A stretch of 64,000 nucleotides of DNA from Microbacterium algeriense (GCF_008868005.1 NZ_WAAO01000002.1:558001-622000), one strand, 5' to 3'; counted from the first letter of the stretch, positions 16,879 to 26,009 are shown. The notes: generated by a model not told the origin, from the sequence alone. Program-made: numbers and translations.

Positions 16879-16918
16879 GGACCGGCTCGCCTGCTCCCGG
16901 GCGGGCAGGAGCCGGTCC
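16879..16918. terminator. Terminator hairpin between exporter and leuB
   Basis: GGACCGGCTC (16879-16888) pairs perfectly with GAGCCGGTCC (16909-16918), and an inner CCTGC/GCAGG adds to the stem. It most likely ends the exporter transcript; it could also act as a leader structure of leuB, whose ribosome site (AAGGAG, 16936-16941) lies just downstream. Confidence 0.7.
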
Positions 16919-16945
16919 ACCCCCGTGCAGTGCGCAAGGAGTCTC

Positions 16946-17989
16946 ATGTCGCGTGTCGTGAAGCTGGCCGTCATCCCCGGTGACGGCATCGGTCCCGAGG
17001 TCATCGCCGAGGCGGAGAAGGTGCTCGACGCCATCACCGCGGACAGCGACGTGACCTTCGACAAGACCCGCTTCTCGCTCGGTGCCGGCCGGTTCCTCGA
17101 GACCGGCGACACGCTCACGGACGACGACCTCGCCGCGATCTCCGCCCACGACGCGATCCTGCTCGGAGCGGTCGGCGGCACCCCGGGGGACCCGCGGCTG
17201 AAGGATGCGAACATCGAGCGCGGACTGCTGCTCAAGCTCCGCTTCACGCTCGACCACTACGTGAACCTGCGTCCCTCGAAGCTCTTCGCCGGGGCGCCCG
17301 GTCCGCTGTCGAACCCGGGCGAGGTCGACTTCGTCGTCGTCCGCGAGGGGACGGAGGGGCCCTACGTCGGCAACGGCGGAGCGATCCGGAAGGGGACGCC
17401 GCAGGAGGTGGCGAACGAGACCTCCGTGAACACGGCCTTCGGTGTCGAGCGGGTCGTCCGCTATGCGTTCGCCCTCGCGGAGCGTCGTCGCAAGAAGCTG
17501 ACCCTCGTGCACAAGACCAACGTGCTCGTGCATGCGGGTGCCATCTGGCAGCGCGTCGTGAACGAGGTCGCCGGCGAGCACCCCGACGTCGCCGTCGACT
17601 ATCTGCACGTCGACGCCGCCACCATCTTCCTGGTCACCGATCCCTCGCGCTTCGACGTGATCGTGACCGACAACCTCTTCGGTGACATCCTCACCGACCT
17701 CGCCGGCGCCGTCACGGGCGGCATCGGCCTCGCCGCCTCCGGGAACATCAATCCCGATGGCAACTTCCCGTCGATGTTCGAGCCCGTGCACGGCTCGGCG
17801 CCGGACATCGCGGGTCAGCAGAAGGCCGACCCGACCGCCGCGATCCTCTCGATCGCGCTGCTGCTCGACCACCTCGGCCTGACGGCCGAGTCGGCGCGGG
17901 TGAGCGCCGCGGTCGAGGCGGACATCGCCGCCCGCAGCGGTGCCCGCACCACCGCGGAGATCGGCTCCGCGATCACTGCCCGTCTCTGA
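16946..17989 (+). CDS. leuB: 3-isopropylmalate dehydrogenase
   Basis: A 347-residue NAD-dependent enzyme that oxidises and decarboxylates 3-isopropylmalate to 2-oxoisocaproate, the third step of leucine synthesis. Visible motifs are PGDGIGPEV (residues 11-19), the substrate loop [17 protein letters not shown], and the metal/NAD region [13 protein letters not shown] followed by [12 protein letters not shown]. The start at 16946 follows AAGGAG; the frame is open 21 nt further upstream without a site. ilvE follows 62 bp later. The other leucine genes leuC and leuD lie 29 kb away at 46727-48762. Confidence 0.95.
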   Translation: MSRVVKLAVIPGDGIGPEVIAEAEKVLDAITADSDVTFDKTRFSLGAGRFLETGDTLTDDDLAAISAHDAILLGAVGGTPGDPRLKDANIERGLLLKLRFTLDHYVNLRPSKLFAGAPGPLSNPGEVDFVVVREGTEGPYVGNGGAIRKGTPQEVANETSVNTAFGVERVVRYAFALAERRRKKLTLVHKTNVLVHAGAIWQRVVNEVAGEHPDVAVDYLHVDAATIFLVTDPSRFDVIVTDNLFGDILTDLAGAVTGGIGLAASGNINPDGNFPSMFEPVHGSAPDIAGQQKADPTAAILSIALLLDHLGLTAESARVSAAVEADIAARSGARTTAEIGSAITARL

Positions 17990-18051
17990 ACGGCGGGCGT
18001 AGGCTGACAGGGCGCGAGGATGCGCCCGCCCCACGAGGATTGGATGATGAC

Positions 18052-19152
18052 ATGACGACGATCGACGCCGAGACGAGCGTGGCTCCCCTGGAGTTCGCCG
18101 TGACGAAGAACCTGAACGCGGCCTCGCCGGCCCGCCTCGCCGAGGTGCTGGAGAACCCCGGGTTCGGGGTCGTCTTCACGGACCACATGGTCGACATCTG
18201 CTGGTCGGCCAAGGGCGGCTGGCACCGTCCGCGCGTGCAGCCCTACGGTCCGATCCCGCTCGACCCCGCCGCCTCCGTGCTGCACTACGCGCAGGAGATC
18301 TTCGAGGGCATCAAGGCCTACCGGCACGCCGACGGCTCGATCCACACCTTCCGTCCCGACCGCAACGCCGCGCGCATGCAGGCGAGCGCCCGCCGCCTCG
18401 CGCTGCCGGAGCTGCCGACCGAGTACTTCATCCAGTCGTTGCGAGAGCTGATCGCGGTCGACGGCCGCTGGGTGCCCTCCGGCGCCGACCAGAGCCTGTA
18501 CCTGCGGCCGTTCATGTTCGCCAAGGAGGCCTTCCTCGGCGTGCGGGCCGCGCAGAAGGTTGCCTACTACGTGATCGCGAGCCCCGCCGGCGCTTACTTC
18601 ACCGGCGGCGTGAAGCCGGTCCGGATCTGGCTCTCCGAGGACTACGCCCGCGCGGGCCGCGGCGGCACCGGCAAGGCGAAGACGGGGGGCAACTACGCCT
18701 CCAGCCTCCTGCCGCAGGCCGAGGCCAGCGCGAAGGGCTGCGACCAGGTCGTGTTCCTCAACGAGAACCGCGATGTCGAGGAGCTCGGCGGCATGAACGT
18801 CGTGTTCGTGTTCAAGGACGGTCGGGTCGTCACACCCGAGTCCGACAGCATCCTCGAGGGCATCACGCGCGACTCGCTGCTGCAGCTCGCCGAGGACCGC
18901 GGCTACACGGTCGAGAAGCGTCCGATCTCGATCGACGAGTGGCGCGAGGGCGTGGCCTCCGGCGACATCGTCGAGGTGTTCGCCTGTGGCACGGCCGCGG
19001 TCGTGACCCCGATCGGCGCGCTCGTGGGCGACGGCTTCGACGAGCCGCAGCCGCTGGGCGAGCTGGCGCTGTCCCTCCGCGAGGAGCTCACCGACATCCA
19101 GTACGGCCGCCGCGAGGACAAGCACGGCTGGCTGCTCCGCCTCGACGCCTGA
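18052..19152 (+). CDS. ilvE: Branched-chain amino acid aminotransferase
   Basis: A 366-residue PLP enzyme of fold type IV that transfers amino groups between glutamate and the 2-oxo acids of leucine, isoleucine and valine. The PLP lysine lies in GKAKTGGNYASSL and the family motif EELGGMNVVFVF follows. The ATG at 18052 is chosen because GAGGA at 18035-18039 is 12 nt upstream, whereas the in-frame TTG at 18040 abuts it. A TAGGCT hexamer at 18000-18005 and a small GGGCGC/GCGCCC hairpin (18010-18027) form its short leader. It completes the product of leuB. Confidence 0.93.
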   Translation: MTTIDAETSVAPLEFAVTKNLNAASPARLAEVLENPGFGVVFTDHMVDICWSAKGGWHRPRVQPYGPIPLDPAASVLHYAQEIFEGIKAYRHADGSIHTFRPDRNAARMQASARRLALPELPTEYFIQSLRELIAVDGRWVPSGADQSLYLRPFMFAKEAFLGVRAAQKVAYYVIASPAGAYFTGGVKPVRIWLSEDYARAGRGGTGKAKTGGNYASSLLPQAEASAKGCDQVVFLNENRDVEELGGMNVVFVFKDGRVVTPESDSILEGITRDSLLQLAEDRGYTVEKRPISIDEWREGVASGDIVEVFACGTAAVVTPIGALVGDGFDEPQPLGELALSLREELTDIQYGRREDKHGWLLRLDA

Positions 19153-19162
19153 CCCTCTCTCC

Positions 19163-19240
19163 CCGAGACCCCGCCTTCTCGCCGACACCCCGCCGTGTCG
19201 ACGCGTGGAAGGCGGGGTCTCGGCGTGTAACCGGGGTCTC
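19163..19240. repeat. Nested inverted repeat with GAGACCCCG arms (upstream copy)
   Basis: CCGAGACCCCGCCTT (19163-19177) and AAGGCGGGGTCTCGG (19209-19223) are a perfect 15-bp inverted repeat. The loop itself holds a perfect hairpin CGACAC-CCCGCC-GTGTCG (19183-19200). A further CCGGGGTCTC follows at 19231-19240. The structure can terminate ilvE, but the same words recur on the far side of the next gene (20333-20408), which points to a dispersed repeat that brackets this gene. Confidence 0.8.
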
Positions 19241-19343
19241 GCGCGCTGGGATGGTTCCTGCACAGGGGAGGAGGATGCGCGAGATGAGGGGTGGGAGTGT
19301 GGAGAACGGGGGGAGGAGGGGGTGAGCGGGGGAGAGTGAGGGG

Positions 19344-20324
19344 ATGTCGCGGCGCCTCTCGTTCTCCGAAGCCTGGGATCTCGTGCGGTCGCGCGAGGAG
19401 GTCCTCGACGCGGGGATGACGGAGCGGGAGCTGGCGGCGGCGGTCGGAGTCGGCAGATTGATGCGCGTGCACCGCGGAGCGTACGTCGACGCGGATGTCT
19501 GGGACGAGCTGTGGCCCGAGGGACGGCAGCTCGTCCGGGTCTGCGCCGTCCGCAGAGCAAGCCCCGGCGGAGGTCCCGTGTTCTCGCATCTCTCCGCGGC
19601 GGCGCTCTGGGGGCTGCCGCTCGTGGGGCCGATCCGGGACGACGTGCACACCGCGATCCGCAGTCGTCGACACACCAGGACCGAAGCCGGGGTCATCCGA
19701 CATCAGCTGGCGCTCGATGAGGCGGATATCGTCTCGCGGCACGGGCTCCGGTGTACGTCGCTGACTCGCACGGTGTTCGACCTCGCCCGACTGCTGCGTC
19801 CGGAGGCCGTCGTCGCCGCGGGGGACGCGGCCCTGCGCCTGGTCTCGGTCGAGGGGCACGCGGTCGACCTCGACGCCGTCGCGGCGTGGCGGGCCGAGGT
19901 CGAGGGGCTGTGCGCGGCAGGGCTCCGGGGTGTGCGGCGCGCGCGGTGGATCGCTGCCTTCGCCGACGGACGGGCCCAGCTCCCGGGCGAGAGTGTGAGC
20001 CGCCTCCAGCTCCATCGGCTCGGCTTCCGGGACGTCGATCTGCAGATCCCGATCGTGGGCTCCGACGGCGCACGCTATTTCGCCGACTTCGGTTTCCTGC
20101 GGTGGCAGGCGTTCGGCGAGTTCGACGGCGAGGACAAGTACCGGGACGCGGACCTGCGGACAGCCGCCACGGCGACCGATGCGGTGATGGCGGAGAAGCA
20201 CCGCGAGGACGAGATCCGCGGGGTCACGGGATGGCGCGTGGTGCGCTGGGGCTCCCGACACATCCGCACGCCGGAGGACCTCGGGCGCCGGCTCGCCGCG
20301 TTCGGCATCCGCCCTCCCGGATGA
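19344..20324 (+). CDS. AbiEi-like protein with C-terminal PD-(D/E)XK nuclease-like domain
   Basis: A 326-residue protein of a family frequent in actinobacteria. The N-terminal part (about 15-100) resembles the HTH/antitoxin-like domain of AbiEi proteins. The C-terminal part (about 205-320) looks like the DUF559/Vsr-type nuclease fold: Glu216 in PGESVSR, Asp248 in YFADFGF, and GEFDGEDKY with Glu259, Asp261 and Lys265 fit an E-D-ExK active site. No partner toxin gene is adjacent. GAGACCCCG repeats stand on both sides, suggesting movement as a unit. The start at 19344 has GGGGAGAGTGAGGGG before it. Its target and role in defence are unproven. Confidence 0.75.
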   Translation: MSRRLSFSEAWDLVRSREEVLDAGMTERELAAAVGVGRLMRVHRGAYVDADVWDELWPEGRQLVRVCAVRRASPGGGPVFSHLSAAALWGLPLVGPIRDDVHTAIRSRRHTRTEAGVIRHQLALDEADIVSRHGLRCTSLTRTVFDLARLLRPEAVVAAGDAALRLVSVEGHAVDLDAVAAWRAEVEGLCAAGLRGVRRARWIAAFADGRAQLPGESVSRLQLHRLGFRDVDLQIPIVGSDGARYFADFGFLRWQAFGEFDGEDKYRDADLRTAATATDAVMAEKHREDEIRGVTGWRVVRWGSRHIRTPEDLGRRLAAFGIRPPG

Positions 20325-20332
20325 GCTCCGCT

Positions 20333-20408
20333 GAGACCCCGGAATCCCCGCGAGACCCCGCCCTGCCTTCGCGAGCAGCCCGGGGTCTGGGCGACAAACC
20401 GGGGTTTC
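20333..20408. repeat. GAGACCCCG repeats, downstream copy
   Basis: GAGACCCCGG (20333-20342) and GAGACCCCG (20352-20360) face CCGGGGTCT (20380-20388) and CCGGGGTTTC (20399-20408), giving 9-bp inverted pairs. AACCGGGGTTTCG here matches AACCGGGGTCTCG at 19229-19241 with one change. The element closes the bracket around the AbiEi-like gene. Confidence 0.7.
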
Positions 20409-20449
20409 GACGGGTGGGGGACGGGACGCGGGGGATCTAGGCTGGGGGC

Positions 20450-21226
20450 ATGAAGATCGCCCGGTTCAGCCACGACGAAGCCATCATGTACGGGATCATC
20501 GACGAGCGCGAGCTCGTGGTCCTGGCCGGGGATCCGATGTTCGCCGGATACGAGACCACGGGCGCACGCGTGCCGCTGGCGGATGCCGCTCTGCTCGCGC
20601 CGGTCATCCCGCGGTCGAAGGTCGTCTGCGTGGGGAAGAACTATCACGACCACGCGGCCGAGATGGGGGGAGTGGCGCCGGAGGAGCCTCTGCTGTTCCT
20701 CAAGCCGAACACCGCCGTCATCGGACCGGGCGACACGATCGTGCGCCCGACGCTCTCCGAGCGCACCGAGTACGAAGGCGAGCTCGTCGTCGTGATCGGG
20801 AAGATCGCGAAGAACGTCAAGGCCGAGAATGCGCTCGACTACGTGCTCGGCTACACGATCGGCAACGACGTGACGGCCCGTGATCTGCAGCGCAAGGACG
20901 GACAGTGGTCCCGGGCCAAGGGGTTCGACACCTTCTGCCCGCTCGGGCCCGTGATCGAGACGGACTTCGATCCGGCCAACGCCACGATCGAGACGCGGGT
21001 CAACGGCGAGGTGCGCCAGCACGCGCCGCTGACCGACATGATCCACTCGGTGCCGGCGATCATCGAGTACGCCTCCGCCGTGTTCACACTCCTGCCGGGC
21101 GACGTCATCATGACGGGGACTCCCGCGGGCGTGGGCACCTTCGAGGCGGGCGACGTGGTCGAGGTGGAGATCTCCGGGCTGGGCATCCTGCGCAACACGG
21201 TGCGCGACGCCGTTCCCGCGACATGA
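20450..21226 (+). CDS. Fumarylacetoacetate hydrolase family protein
   Basis: A 258-residue protein of the FAH/HpcE superfamily, metal enzymes that cleave or isomerise C-C bonds in 2-oxo acids. The family core is clear: VGKNYHDHAAEMG (residues 60-72), the metal ligands in EYEGELVVVIG and GNDVTARDLQ, and GTPAGVG. Members include oxaloacetate decarboxylases, acylpyruvases and 2-hydroxyhepta-2,4-diene-1,7-dioate isomerases; which one applies cannot be told. ATG is 6 nt after TAGGCT (20438-20443), a leaderless arrangement. The stop overlaps the next start (ATGA). Confidence 0.88.
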   Translation: MKIARFSHDEAIMYGIIDERELVVLAGDPMFAGYETTGARVPLADAALLAPVIPRSKVVCVGKNYHDHAAEMGGVAPEEPLLFLKPNTAVIGPGDTIVRPTLSERTEYEGELVVVIGKIAKNVKAENALDYVLGYTIGNDVTARDLQRKDGQWSRAKGFDTFCPLGPVIETDFDPANATIETRVNGEVRQHAPLTDMIHSVPAIIEYASAVFTLLPGDVIMTGTPAGVGTFEAGDVVEVEISGLGILRNTVRDAVPAT

Positions 21227-22479
21227 CCGACATCGCCCTCACGGCGAGGCAGCAGGCGACGGTCCAGCGTCGGACCGTCCTGGTGCTGTCGTTCGGGCAG
21301 GTGCTCGGCGGGATCGCCTTCGGTGCCACGGTCTCGCTCGGCGCGCTTCTGGCGGCGGACATCTCCGGCAACGACGCGCTGTCCGGTCTGGCGACGGCCT
21401 CGGTGACGCTGGGAGCGGCCGCGTGCGCCATCCCGCTCGCCCGCCTCGCCGCTCGCGTGGGGCGTCGTCGTGCGCTCACGCTCGGCAACCTGTTCGCCCT
21501 GGTGGGCATCGCGGTCGTCATCCTCGCTGCTTCTCTGCGGATCTTCCCGCTGCTGCTCGTCGGCATCCTGATGATCGGCGCAGGCAACGCGGGGAACCTG
21601 CAGTCGCGATTCGCGGCGACCGACCTCGCGGCACCGCAGCATCGCGGCCGGGATCTGTCGATCGTCGTGTGGTCGACCACGATCGGCGGGGTCGCCGGTC
21701 CGCTCCTTCTCGGGCCGGGCGAGATCGTCGGGCAGGCGGTGGGGATGCCGCCGCAGACGGGCTCGTATCTCTTCTCGTTCGTGGCGCAGTGCGCGGCGCT
21801 CGTGCTCTACGTCGTCGCTCTGCGTCCGGACCCGCTGCTCGCGGCGCAGCGGCTCGCGAAGGCGTCCGCCGCGACCGCCGGTGCGGTGGCCGTCGATCGA
21901 CCGCGCGTCGCCCGGTACGCGATCTTCGCGATCGCCGGATCCCACGTGGTCATGGCCTCGGTCATGGCCATGACGCCCGTGCATCTCTCGCACATGGCGC
22001 ACGGCGCCGGGGGTATGGCAGCGACCCCCGCCGATGTGTCAGCGCTCGTGGGGATCACTATCGCGTTGCACGTGGGCGGCATGTACGCGCTGTCGCCCGT
22101 CTTCGGTGTGCTGGCCGACCGCTGGGGCAGACTGCAGGTGGTGCTGCTCGGACAGGTGCTGCTCGCCGGTGCCCTGGCGTTCGCGGTGTTCACCGGCACG
22201 GAGGCGTGGGGAGTCATGGTCGCGCTCATCCTGCTCGGCCTGGGATGGAGCGCGGCTACGGTGGCCGGTGCCGCGCTTCTCACCGAGGCGTCCGCCCCCG
22301 AGCTCCGCACTCGCAGGCAAGGCCGCAGCGATTCGCTGATGAGCTTGTCCGCGGCGGCGGGGTCGGTGCTGGCCGGCGTGGTGCTGGCGAACTTCCAGTA
22401 CGCGGGGCTCGGCGTGGCCGCTTTCATCCTGGTCATCGCGATCGTGGCGCTGTCCCCGCTCGCGCGTTCCCGCGCCTGA
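21223..22479 (+). CDS. MFS transporter, 12-TM
   Basis: A 418-residue major facilitator protein. About twelve hydrophobic helices are visible, with the motif A-like loop LARLAARVGRRRALTL after TM2 and a second copy GVLADRWGRLQVVLL after TM8. Its ATG overlaps the stop of the FAH-family gene, and its own stop overlaps the methyltransferase start, so three genes form one translationally coupled unit. Substrate unknown; a drug- or metabolite-efflux role is plausible. Confidence 0.85.
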   Translation: MTDIALTARQQATVQRRTVLVLSFGQVLGGIAFGATVSLGALLAADISGNDALSGLATASVTLGAAACAIPLARLAARVGRRRALTLGNLFALVGIAVVILAASLRIFPLLLVGILMIGAGNAGNLQSRFAATDLAAPQHRGRDLSIVVWSTTIGGVAGPLLLGPGEIVGQAVGMPPQTGSYLFSFVAQCAALVLYVVALRPDPLLAAQRLAKASAATAGAVAVDRPRVARYAIFAIAGSHVVMASVMAMTPVHLSHMAHGAGGMAATPADVSALVGITIALHVGGMYALSPVFGVLADRWGRLQVVLLGQVLLAGALAFAVFTGTEAWGVMVALILLGLGWSAATVAGAALLTEASAPELRTRRQGRSDSLMSLSAAAGSVLAGVVLANFQYAGLGVAAFILVIAIVALSPLARSRA

Positions 22480-23243
22480 TGAAGGACTGGGCCGGCGTCG
22501 GCGAGGCGTATTCCGCCTCCTACGCCGCACTCTGTGCCGGGACCCTGCCCGCGATGCAGCGCGCACTCGGGGCACCGCACGGGCGCAGCCTGCTCGACGT
22601 CGGGGCCGGCGACGGAAGGCTCGCTGCGGCCTGGGCCGACGCGGGATGGCGCGTCCAGGCGTGCGAGCCGGAGGCCTCCATGCGGGCGGTGGCGCATCGC
22701 GACCGTCCGCAGGTCGACATGATCGATGCGGGACTGCCGGATCTGCCGTTCCCCGACGGCGCCGTCGACGTGGTCGTGGCGAACTTCGTGCTGAACCATG
22801 TCGACTCGCCACGCAGGTCGGCGGCCGAACTGCGGCGCGTGAGCCGTGGCGCCGTGGTCGCGACGATCTGGACGCTCTCGCCCTCCTGGCTCTGGGCGGA
22901 CGTTGCGGAACGCGCGGGCGTGGCGCCGCTCGTCGGGGTGAAGCTCCCGGCCGACGAGGACTTCGAGCGGACCCCCGACGGCTTCGCGCGGATGCTGCGG
23001 GACGCGGGTCTGGAGCGCCCGGTGGTCGCCGAGCGCCGCTGGACCTGGAACGCCGACCCGAACAGGCTCTGGAGGTCGGTCGAAGGCGGCGTGGCCGATG
23101 CCGGCGCTCTCTACACCGCGCTCGCCTCCGATGAGCGTCGGCGGTTCCGTGCGGCGTTCGAGGCCGTCGCGGACGAGCGCGGCGTCGACGGCTTCCTGCC
23201 CCTGGAACACCGTGCGGCGGTCGCCGTGAACCTGTTGCCCTGA
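22479..23243 (+). CDS. Class I SAM-dependent methyltransferase
   Basis: A 254-residue protein with the SAM-binding motif I LLDVGAGDGRLA (residues 38-49), acidic motif II CEPEASM, and motif IV region DVVVANFVLNHV, typical of the Methyltransf_11 fold. The ATG overlaps the preceding stop in a TGATG junction. The acceptor is unknown. No methyl-acceptor-specific domain is seen. Confidence 0.85.
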   Translation: MKDWAGVGEAYSASYAALCAGTLPAMQRALGAPHGRSLLDVGAGDGRLAAAWADAGWRVQACEPEASMRAVAHRDRPQVDMIDAGLPDLPFPDGAVDVVVANFVLNHVDSPRRSAAELRRVSRGAVVATIWTLSPSWLWADVAERAGVAPLVGVKLPADEDFERTPDGFARMLRDAGLERPVVAERRWTWNADPNRLWRSVEGGVADAGALYTALASDERRRFRAAFEAVADERGVDGFLPLEHRAAVAVNLLP

Positions 23244-23284
23244 GTTCCCGTGGACGCGGTGCGCACTGCGCTACGGTCCGAGCC

Positions 23285-23377
23285 ATGTCCGCTCTCGCCG
23301 GACGAGTCGCCGCAGGTGCCGTGCTCGCCGTCGCCGTCGGCGCTCCCGGCCGACAGGTGCGCGTGCGGTCCCCGTAG
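23285..23377 (+). CDS. Possible 30-residue leaderless peptide upstream of gltX
   Basis: An ATG stands 7 nt after TACGGT (23272-23277) and opens a 30-codon frame whose product begins MSALAGRVAAGAVLAVAVG, a single hydrophobic stretch. The stop codon TAG is part of the TAGAAT hexamer (23375-23380) that probably starts gltX transcription. It may be a small membrane peptide, the relic of a truncated gene, or chance. Confidence 0.3.
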   Translation: MSALAGRVAAGAVLAVAVGAPGRQVRVRSP

Positions 23378-23389
23378 AATCGAAGGGCT

Positions 23390-24895
23390 ATGGCTACCCC
23401 TCACCCCCTCACCACGACCGTCAGTGGTGCCGACGTCCGCGTCCGCTTCTGCCCCTCGCCGACCGGACTGCCGCACGTCGGCATGGTCCGCACGGCTCTG
23501 TACAACTGGGCGTACGCCCGTCACAACGGCGGGAAGATGGTGTTCCGCATCGAGGACACCGACGCCGCCCGTGACAGCGAGGAGAGCTTCCGCCAACTCG
23601 TCGATGCGCTGACCTGGCTCGAGATCGACTGGGACGAGGGCGTCGAGGTCGGCGGTCCGCACGCGCCGTACCGGCAGTCCGAGCGCCACGACATCTACCG
23701 CGAGGTCATCGACAAGCTCCTCGCTTCGGGCGCGCTCTACGAGAGCTACTCGACGGCCGAGGAGATCGACGCCCGCAATGAGGCGAACGGTCGAGCGAAG
23801 CAGCTCGGCTACGACAACTTCGACCGCGACCTCACCGACGAGCAGAAGCAGGCGTTCCGCGCCGAGGGTCGTCAGCCCGCGCTCCGCCTTCGCGTGCCCG
23901 ACGAGGATCTGACCTACGTCGACCTCATCCGCGGCGAGGTCACCTTCCCCGCCGGCTCCTTCCCGGACTTCGTCGTCGTTCGCCCCAACGGCGTGCCCCT
24001 GTACACCTTCGTGAATCCCGTCGACGATGCGCTGATGGGCATCACCCACGTGCTGCGCGGCGAGGACCTCATGCCGTCGACCGCGCGTCAGCTCTCGCTC
24101 TACGCCGCCCTGATCGACGCGGGTGTCACGACGTTCGTGCCCCGCTTCGCGCACATGCCGCTCGTACTGGGGGAGACCGGGACCAAGAAGCTCTCCAAGC
24201 GCGACCCGCAGGCCGACCTGTTCCTGCACCGCGAGCGCGGCTTCATCCACGAGGGACTGCTGAACTACCTGGCACTGCTCGGCTGGTCGATCGGGCCGGA
24301 CCGCGACGTGTTCTCGCTCGACGAGTTCATCGCCGCGTTCGACATCGAGAACGTCAACCCCAACCCGGCGCGCTTCGACCAGAAGAAGGCGGAGTCGATC
24401 AACGGCGACCACATCCGGATGCTCGACGTGAAGGACTTCGCCGAGCGCACGGTGCCCTACCTCGCTGCCGCCGGCCTGTTCGATGAGCCGACCCATGAGC
24501 AGCTCGTGCTCGCCTTCCGCGCGGCGCCCCTCGTGCAGGAGCGCGTGCAGCTGCTGGGCGACGTGCCCGGGATGGTCGGATTCCTGTTCCGCGACGAGGT
24601 CTCCTACGACGAGGATGCCCTCAAGGGACTGCCGGCCAACGCCGCCGACGTGCTCGACGCCTGCGTCGCAGCGCTGGAGCCGGTCGACGACTTCACGCCG
24701 GAGAGCATCCAGGACGCGCTGTCCACGGCGCTGGTCGAGAACCTCGAGCTGAAGCCGCGCGTGGCCTACGGGCCCCCGCGCGTCGCGATCACGGGCCGCC
24801 GGGTGTCGCCGCCGCTGTTCGAGTCCATGGAGCTGCTCGGCAAAGAGGAGTCGCTGCGCCGGCTGCGCGGACTCTCCGCGTTCCTCGCGCGCTGA
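23390..24895 (+). CDS. gltX: Glutamyl-tRNA synthetase
   Basis: A 501-residue class I aminoacyl-tRNA synthetase that charges tRNA-Glu; in actinobacteria it usually also charges tRNA-Gln, which is then amidated by GatCAB (family knowledge, not shown here). Signature sequences are [11 protein letters not shown] (residues 22-32, HIGH motif) and KKLSKRD near 266-272 (KMSKS motif). A TAGAAT hexamer lies 9 nt before the ATG. Fittingly, tRNA-Gln follows 99 bp downstream and tRNA-Glu lies at 38913. Confidence 0.97.
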   Translation: MATPHPLTTTVSGADVRVRFCPSPTGLPHVGMVRTALYNWAYARHNGGKMVFRIEDTDAARDSEESFRQLVDALTWLEIDWDEGVEVGGPHAPYRQSERHDIYREVIDKLLASGALYESYSTAEEIDARNEANGRAKQLGYDNFDRDLTDEQKQAFRAEGRQPALRLRVPDEDLTYVDLIRGEVTFPAGSFPDFVVVRPNGVPLYTFVNPVDDALMGITHVLRGEDLMPSTARQLSLYAALIDAGVTTFVPRFAHMPLVLGETGTKKLSKRDPQADLFLHRERGFIHEGLLNYLALLGWSIGPDRDVFSLDEFIAAFDIENVNPNPARFDQKKAESINGDHIRMLDVKDFAERTVPYLAAAGLFDEPTHEQLVLAFRAAPLVQERVQLLGDVPGMVGFLFRDEVSYDEDALKGLPANAADVLDACVAALEPVDDFTPESIQDALSTALVENLELKPRVAYGPPRVAITGRRVSPPLFESMELLGKEESLRRLRGLSAFLAR

Positions 24896-24933
24896 GTCGC
24901 GACGCGCCCGAGCGGCGGCACACGCCGGTGGTT

Positions 24934-24962
24934 TTGGCGATCGGTCGCCGCTCGGGTAAGCT
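24934..24962 (+). promoter_or_regulatory. tRNA-Gln promoter
   Basis: TTGGCG (24934-24939), a 17-bp spacer and TAAGCT (24957-24962) make a good housekeeping promoter, with transcription expected near 24969, about 26 nt before the mature tRNA. It overlaps the 3' arm of a perfect 11-bp hairpin (CCCGAGCGGCG 24907-24917, CGCCGCTCGGG 24946-24956) that should end gltX transcription. The same TTGGCG is found upstream of tRNA-Glu. Confidence 0.65.
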
Positions 24963-24994
24963 TGACTCTCGGTGCGAGGCTCCGGTTTCGCCCT

Positions 24995-25066
24995 TGGGGT
25001 ATGGTGTAATTGGCAACACGGCTGATTCTGGTTCAGTTGTTCTTGGTTCGAGTCCAGGTACCCCAG
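24995..25066 (+). tRNA. tRNA-Gln (anticodon CTG)
   Basis: The cloverleaf is complete: acceptor TGGGGTA/TACCCCA, anticodon stem with loop TTCTGGT (anticodon CTG at 25028-25030) and T-loop arm GGTTCGAGTCC. Discriminator G at 25066; CCA is not encoded. Its last 17 nt are part of the 19-bp att repeat of the integrated element, so the functional 3' end is now supplied by the element. Confidence 0.95.
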
Positions 25067-25068
25067 CA
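25050..25068 (+). repeat. attL of the tRNA-Gln element
   Basis: GAGTCCAGGTACCCCAGCA, covering the tRNA 3' end, recurs exactly at 26912-26930. A direct repeat of a tRNA 3' end flanking an integrase gene is the classical footprint of tyrosine-recombinase integration. Confidence 0.9.
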
Positions 25069-25069
25069 G

Positions 25070-25118
25070 ACAGATGGGCCCGGAATTCCGCTTCAAAACG
25101 GATGATCCGGGCCTCTGT
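25070..25118 (+). terminator. Element-borne tRNA terminator look-alike
   Basis: ACAGA-TG-GGCCCGGA (25070-25084) pairs with TCCGGGCC-TCTGT (25106-25118), a 13-bp stem with a 2-nt bulge. Across about 78 nt, including the att core, it aligns without a net gap to the sequence after attR, whose stem is a perfect version of the same hairpin. Confidence 0.75.
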
Positions 25119-25199
25119 CGTTTCCGGCGTCGGCGGCGCATCCCCTCCAAAACCACTCGGTTCGGTGCGCGCGAGCCTTTCGCGTCGTCTTCTGCCAAT

Positions 25200-25994
25200 A
25201 TGAGCGCTATGCACTGGTTCTTGGTTGACGAGACGAACCGCGACTACTCCGCGGATCACTTCTTCATCGTGGGCGGATTGGTCTTCACTGAGCCGCAGAT
25301 CGATCTCGTTGACACCGCAGTGCGCGAGGTGCGCGACGCTTACGGCTACCGGCCCGGCGATAGCTTGAAGTTCGACACGAATGGCCGACCGGACTACATC
25401 ACACCGCAGCAACACAAAGATGCCAAACAGGATCTGATTGAGCGGCTCCGCAACATCGGCGTACGGATGATCGTGTACGTCATCCTGCATGACATCTGCG
25501 TGAATGAGCCCTACGACACGAGAATGAACTTCGCGCTCAACACCCTCGTCTATGCATACGACGATCTGCTGTACCGAGACGGCGCAACGGGGCTGATGTT
25601 GATCGACCGTGACAACGGTCGATACGACCATCTGGAGTATCTGTTCCAATACGGGCTGGACTTCGAGGGTCGTCAGCTTTCGGTCAACTCCCGTATTCGA
25701 CTCTTCGGCCAGACCAACGACAACGCCTCGCACCTAAGTAGTGCCACCGACGTGGCCTTGGGAGCGTTCCGGTACTGCGTTAACGCTGCGGGCGGCTGGG
25801 GTCGAAACGACGTTGCGCGCGCGATGTTCCCGCCGCTTGGCGACCTGCTGTGGGGCGTCGAAACGCAGAACGGCGTAAAGCAGGTGAGGGGCTACGGGTA
25901 CCACCCGCGCCCCCAGACGGTGAAGGCCTACCGGTACAAGGAGCTATACGACAGTCTTGCCGCTGCCCTTGCGACGTTCTCGAACGACGACTGA
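25200..25994 (+). CDS. DUF3800 protein (RNase H-like fold), cargo of the element
   Basis: A 264-residue protein that fits the DUF3800 family: acidic pair in WFLVDETN (Asp10, Glu11), LMLIDRDN (Asp136) and SSATDVALGAF (Asp184) are the three places where this family carries its presumed RNase H-like catalytic acids. DUF3800 genes are often found in mobile elements and defence-associated loci, but the biochemical activity of this branch is not established. ATG at 25200; the frame is open upstream back to the att site, without a ribosome site. Codon use is markedly less GC-rich than that of the host genes, so it came in with the element. Confidence 0.8.
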   Translation: MSAMHWFLVDETNRDYSADHFFIVGGLVFTEPQIDLVDTAVREVRDAYGYRPGDSLKFDTNGRPDYITPQQHKDAKQDLIERLRNIGVRMIVYVILHDICVNEPYDTRMNFALNTLVYAYDDLLYRDGATGLMLIDRDNGRYDHLEYLFQYGLDFEGRQLSVNSRIRLFGQTNDNASHLSSATDVALGAFRYCVNAAGGWGRNDVARAMFPPLGDLLWGVETQNGVKQVRGYGYHPRPQTVKAYRYKELYDSLAAALATFSNDD

Positions 25995-26009
25995 AGCCCG
26001 AGATCGCAC

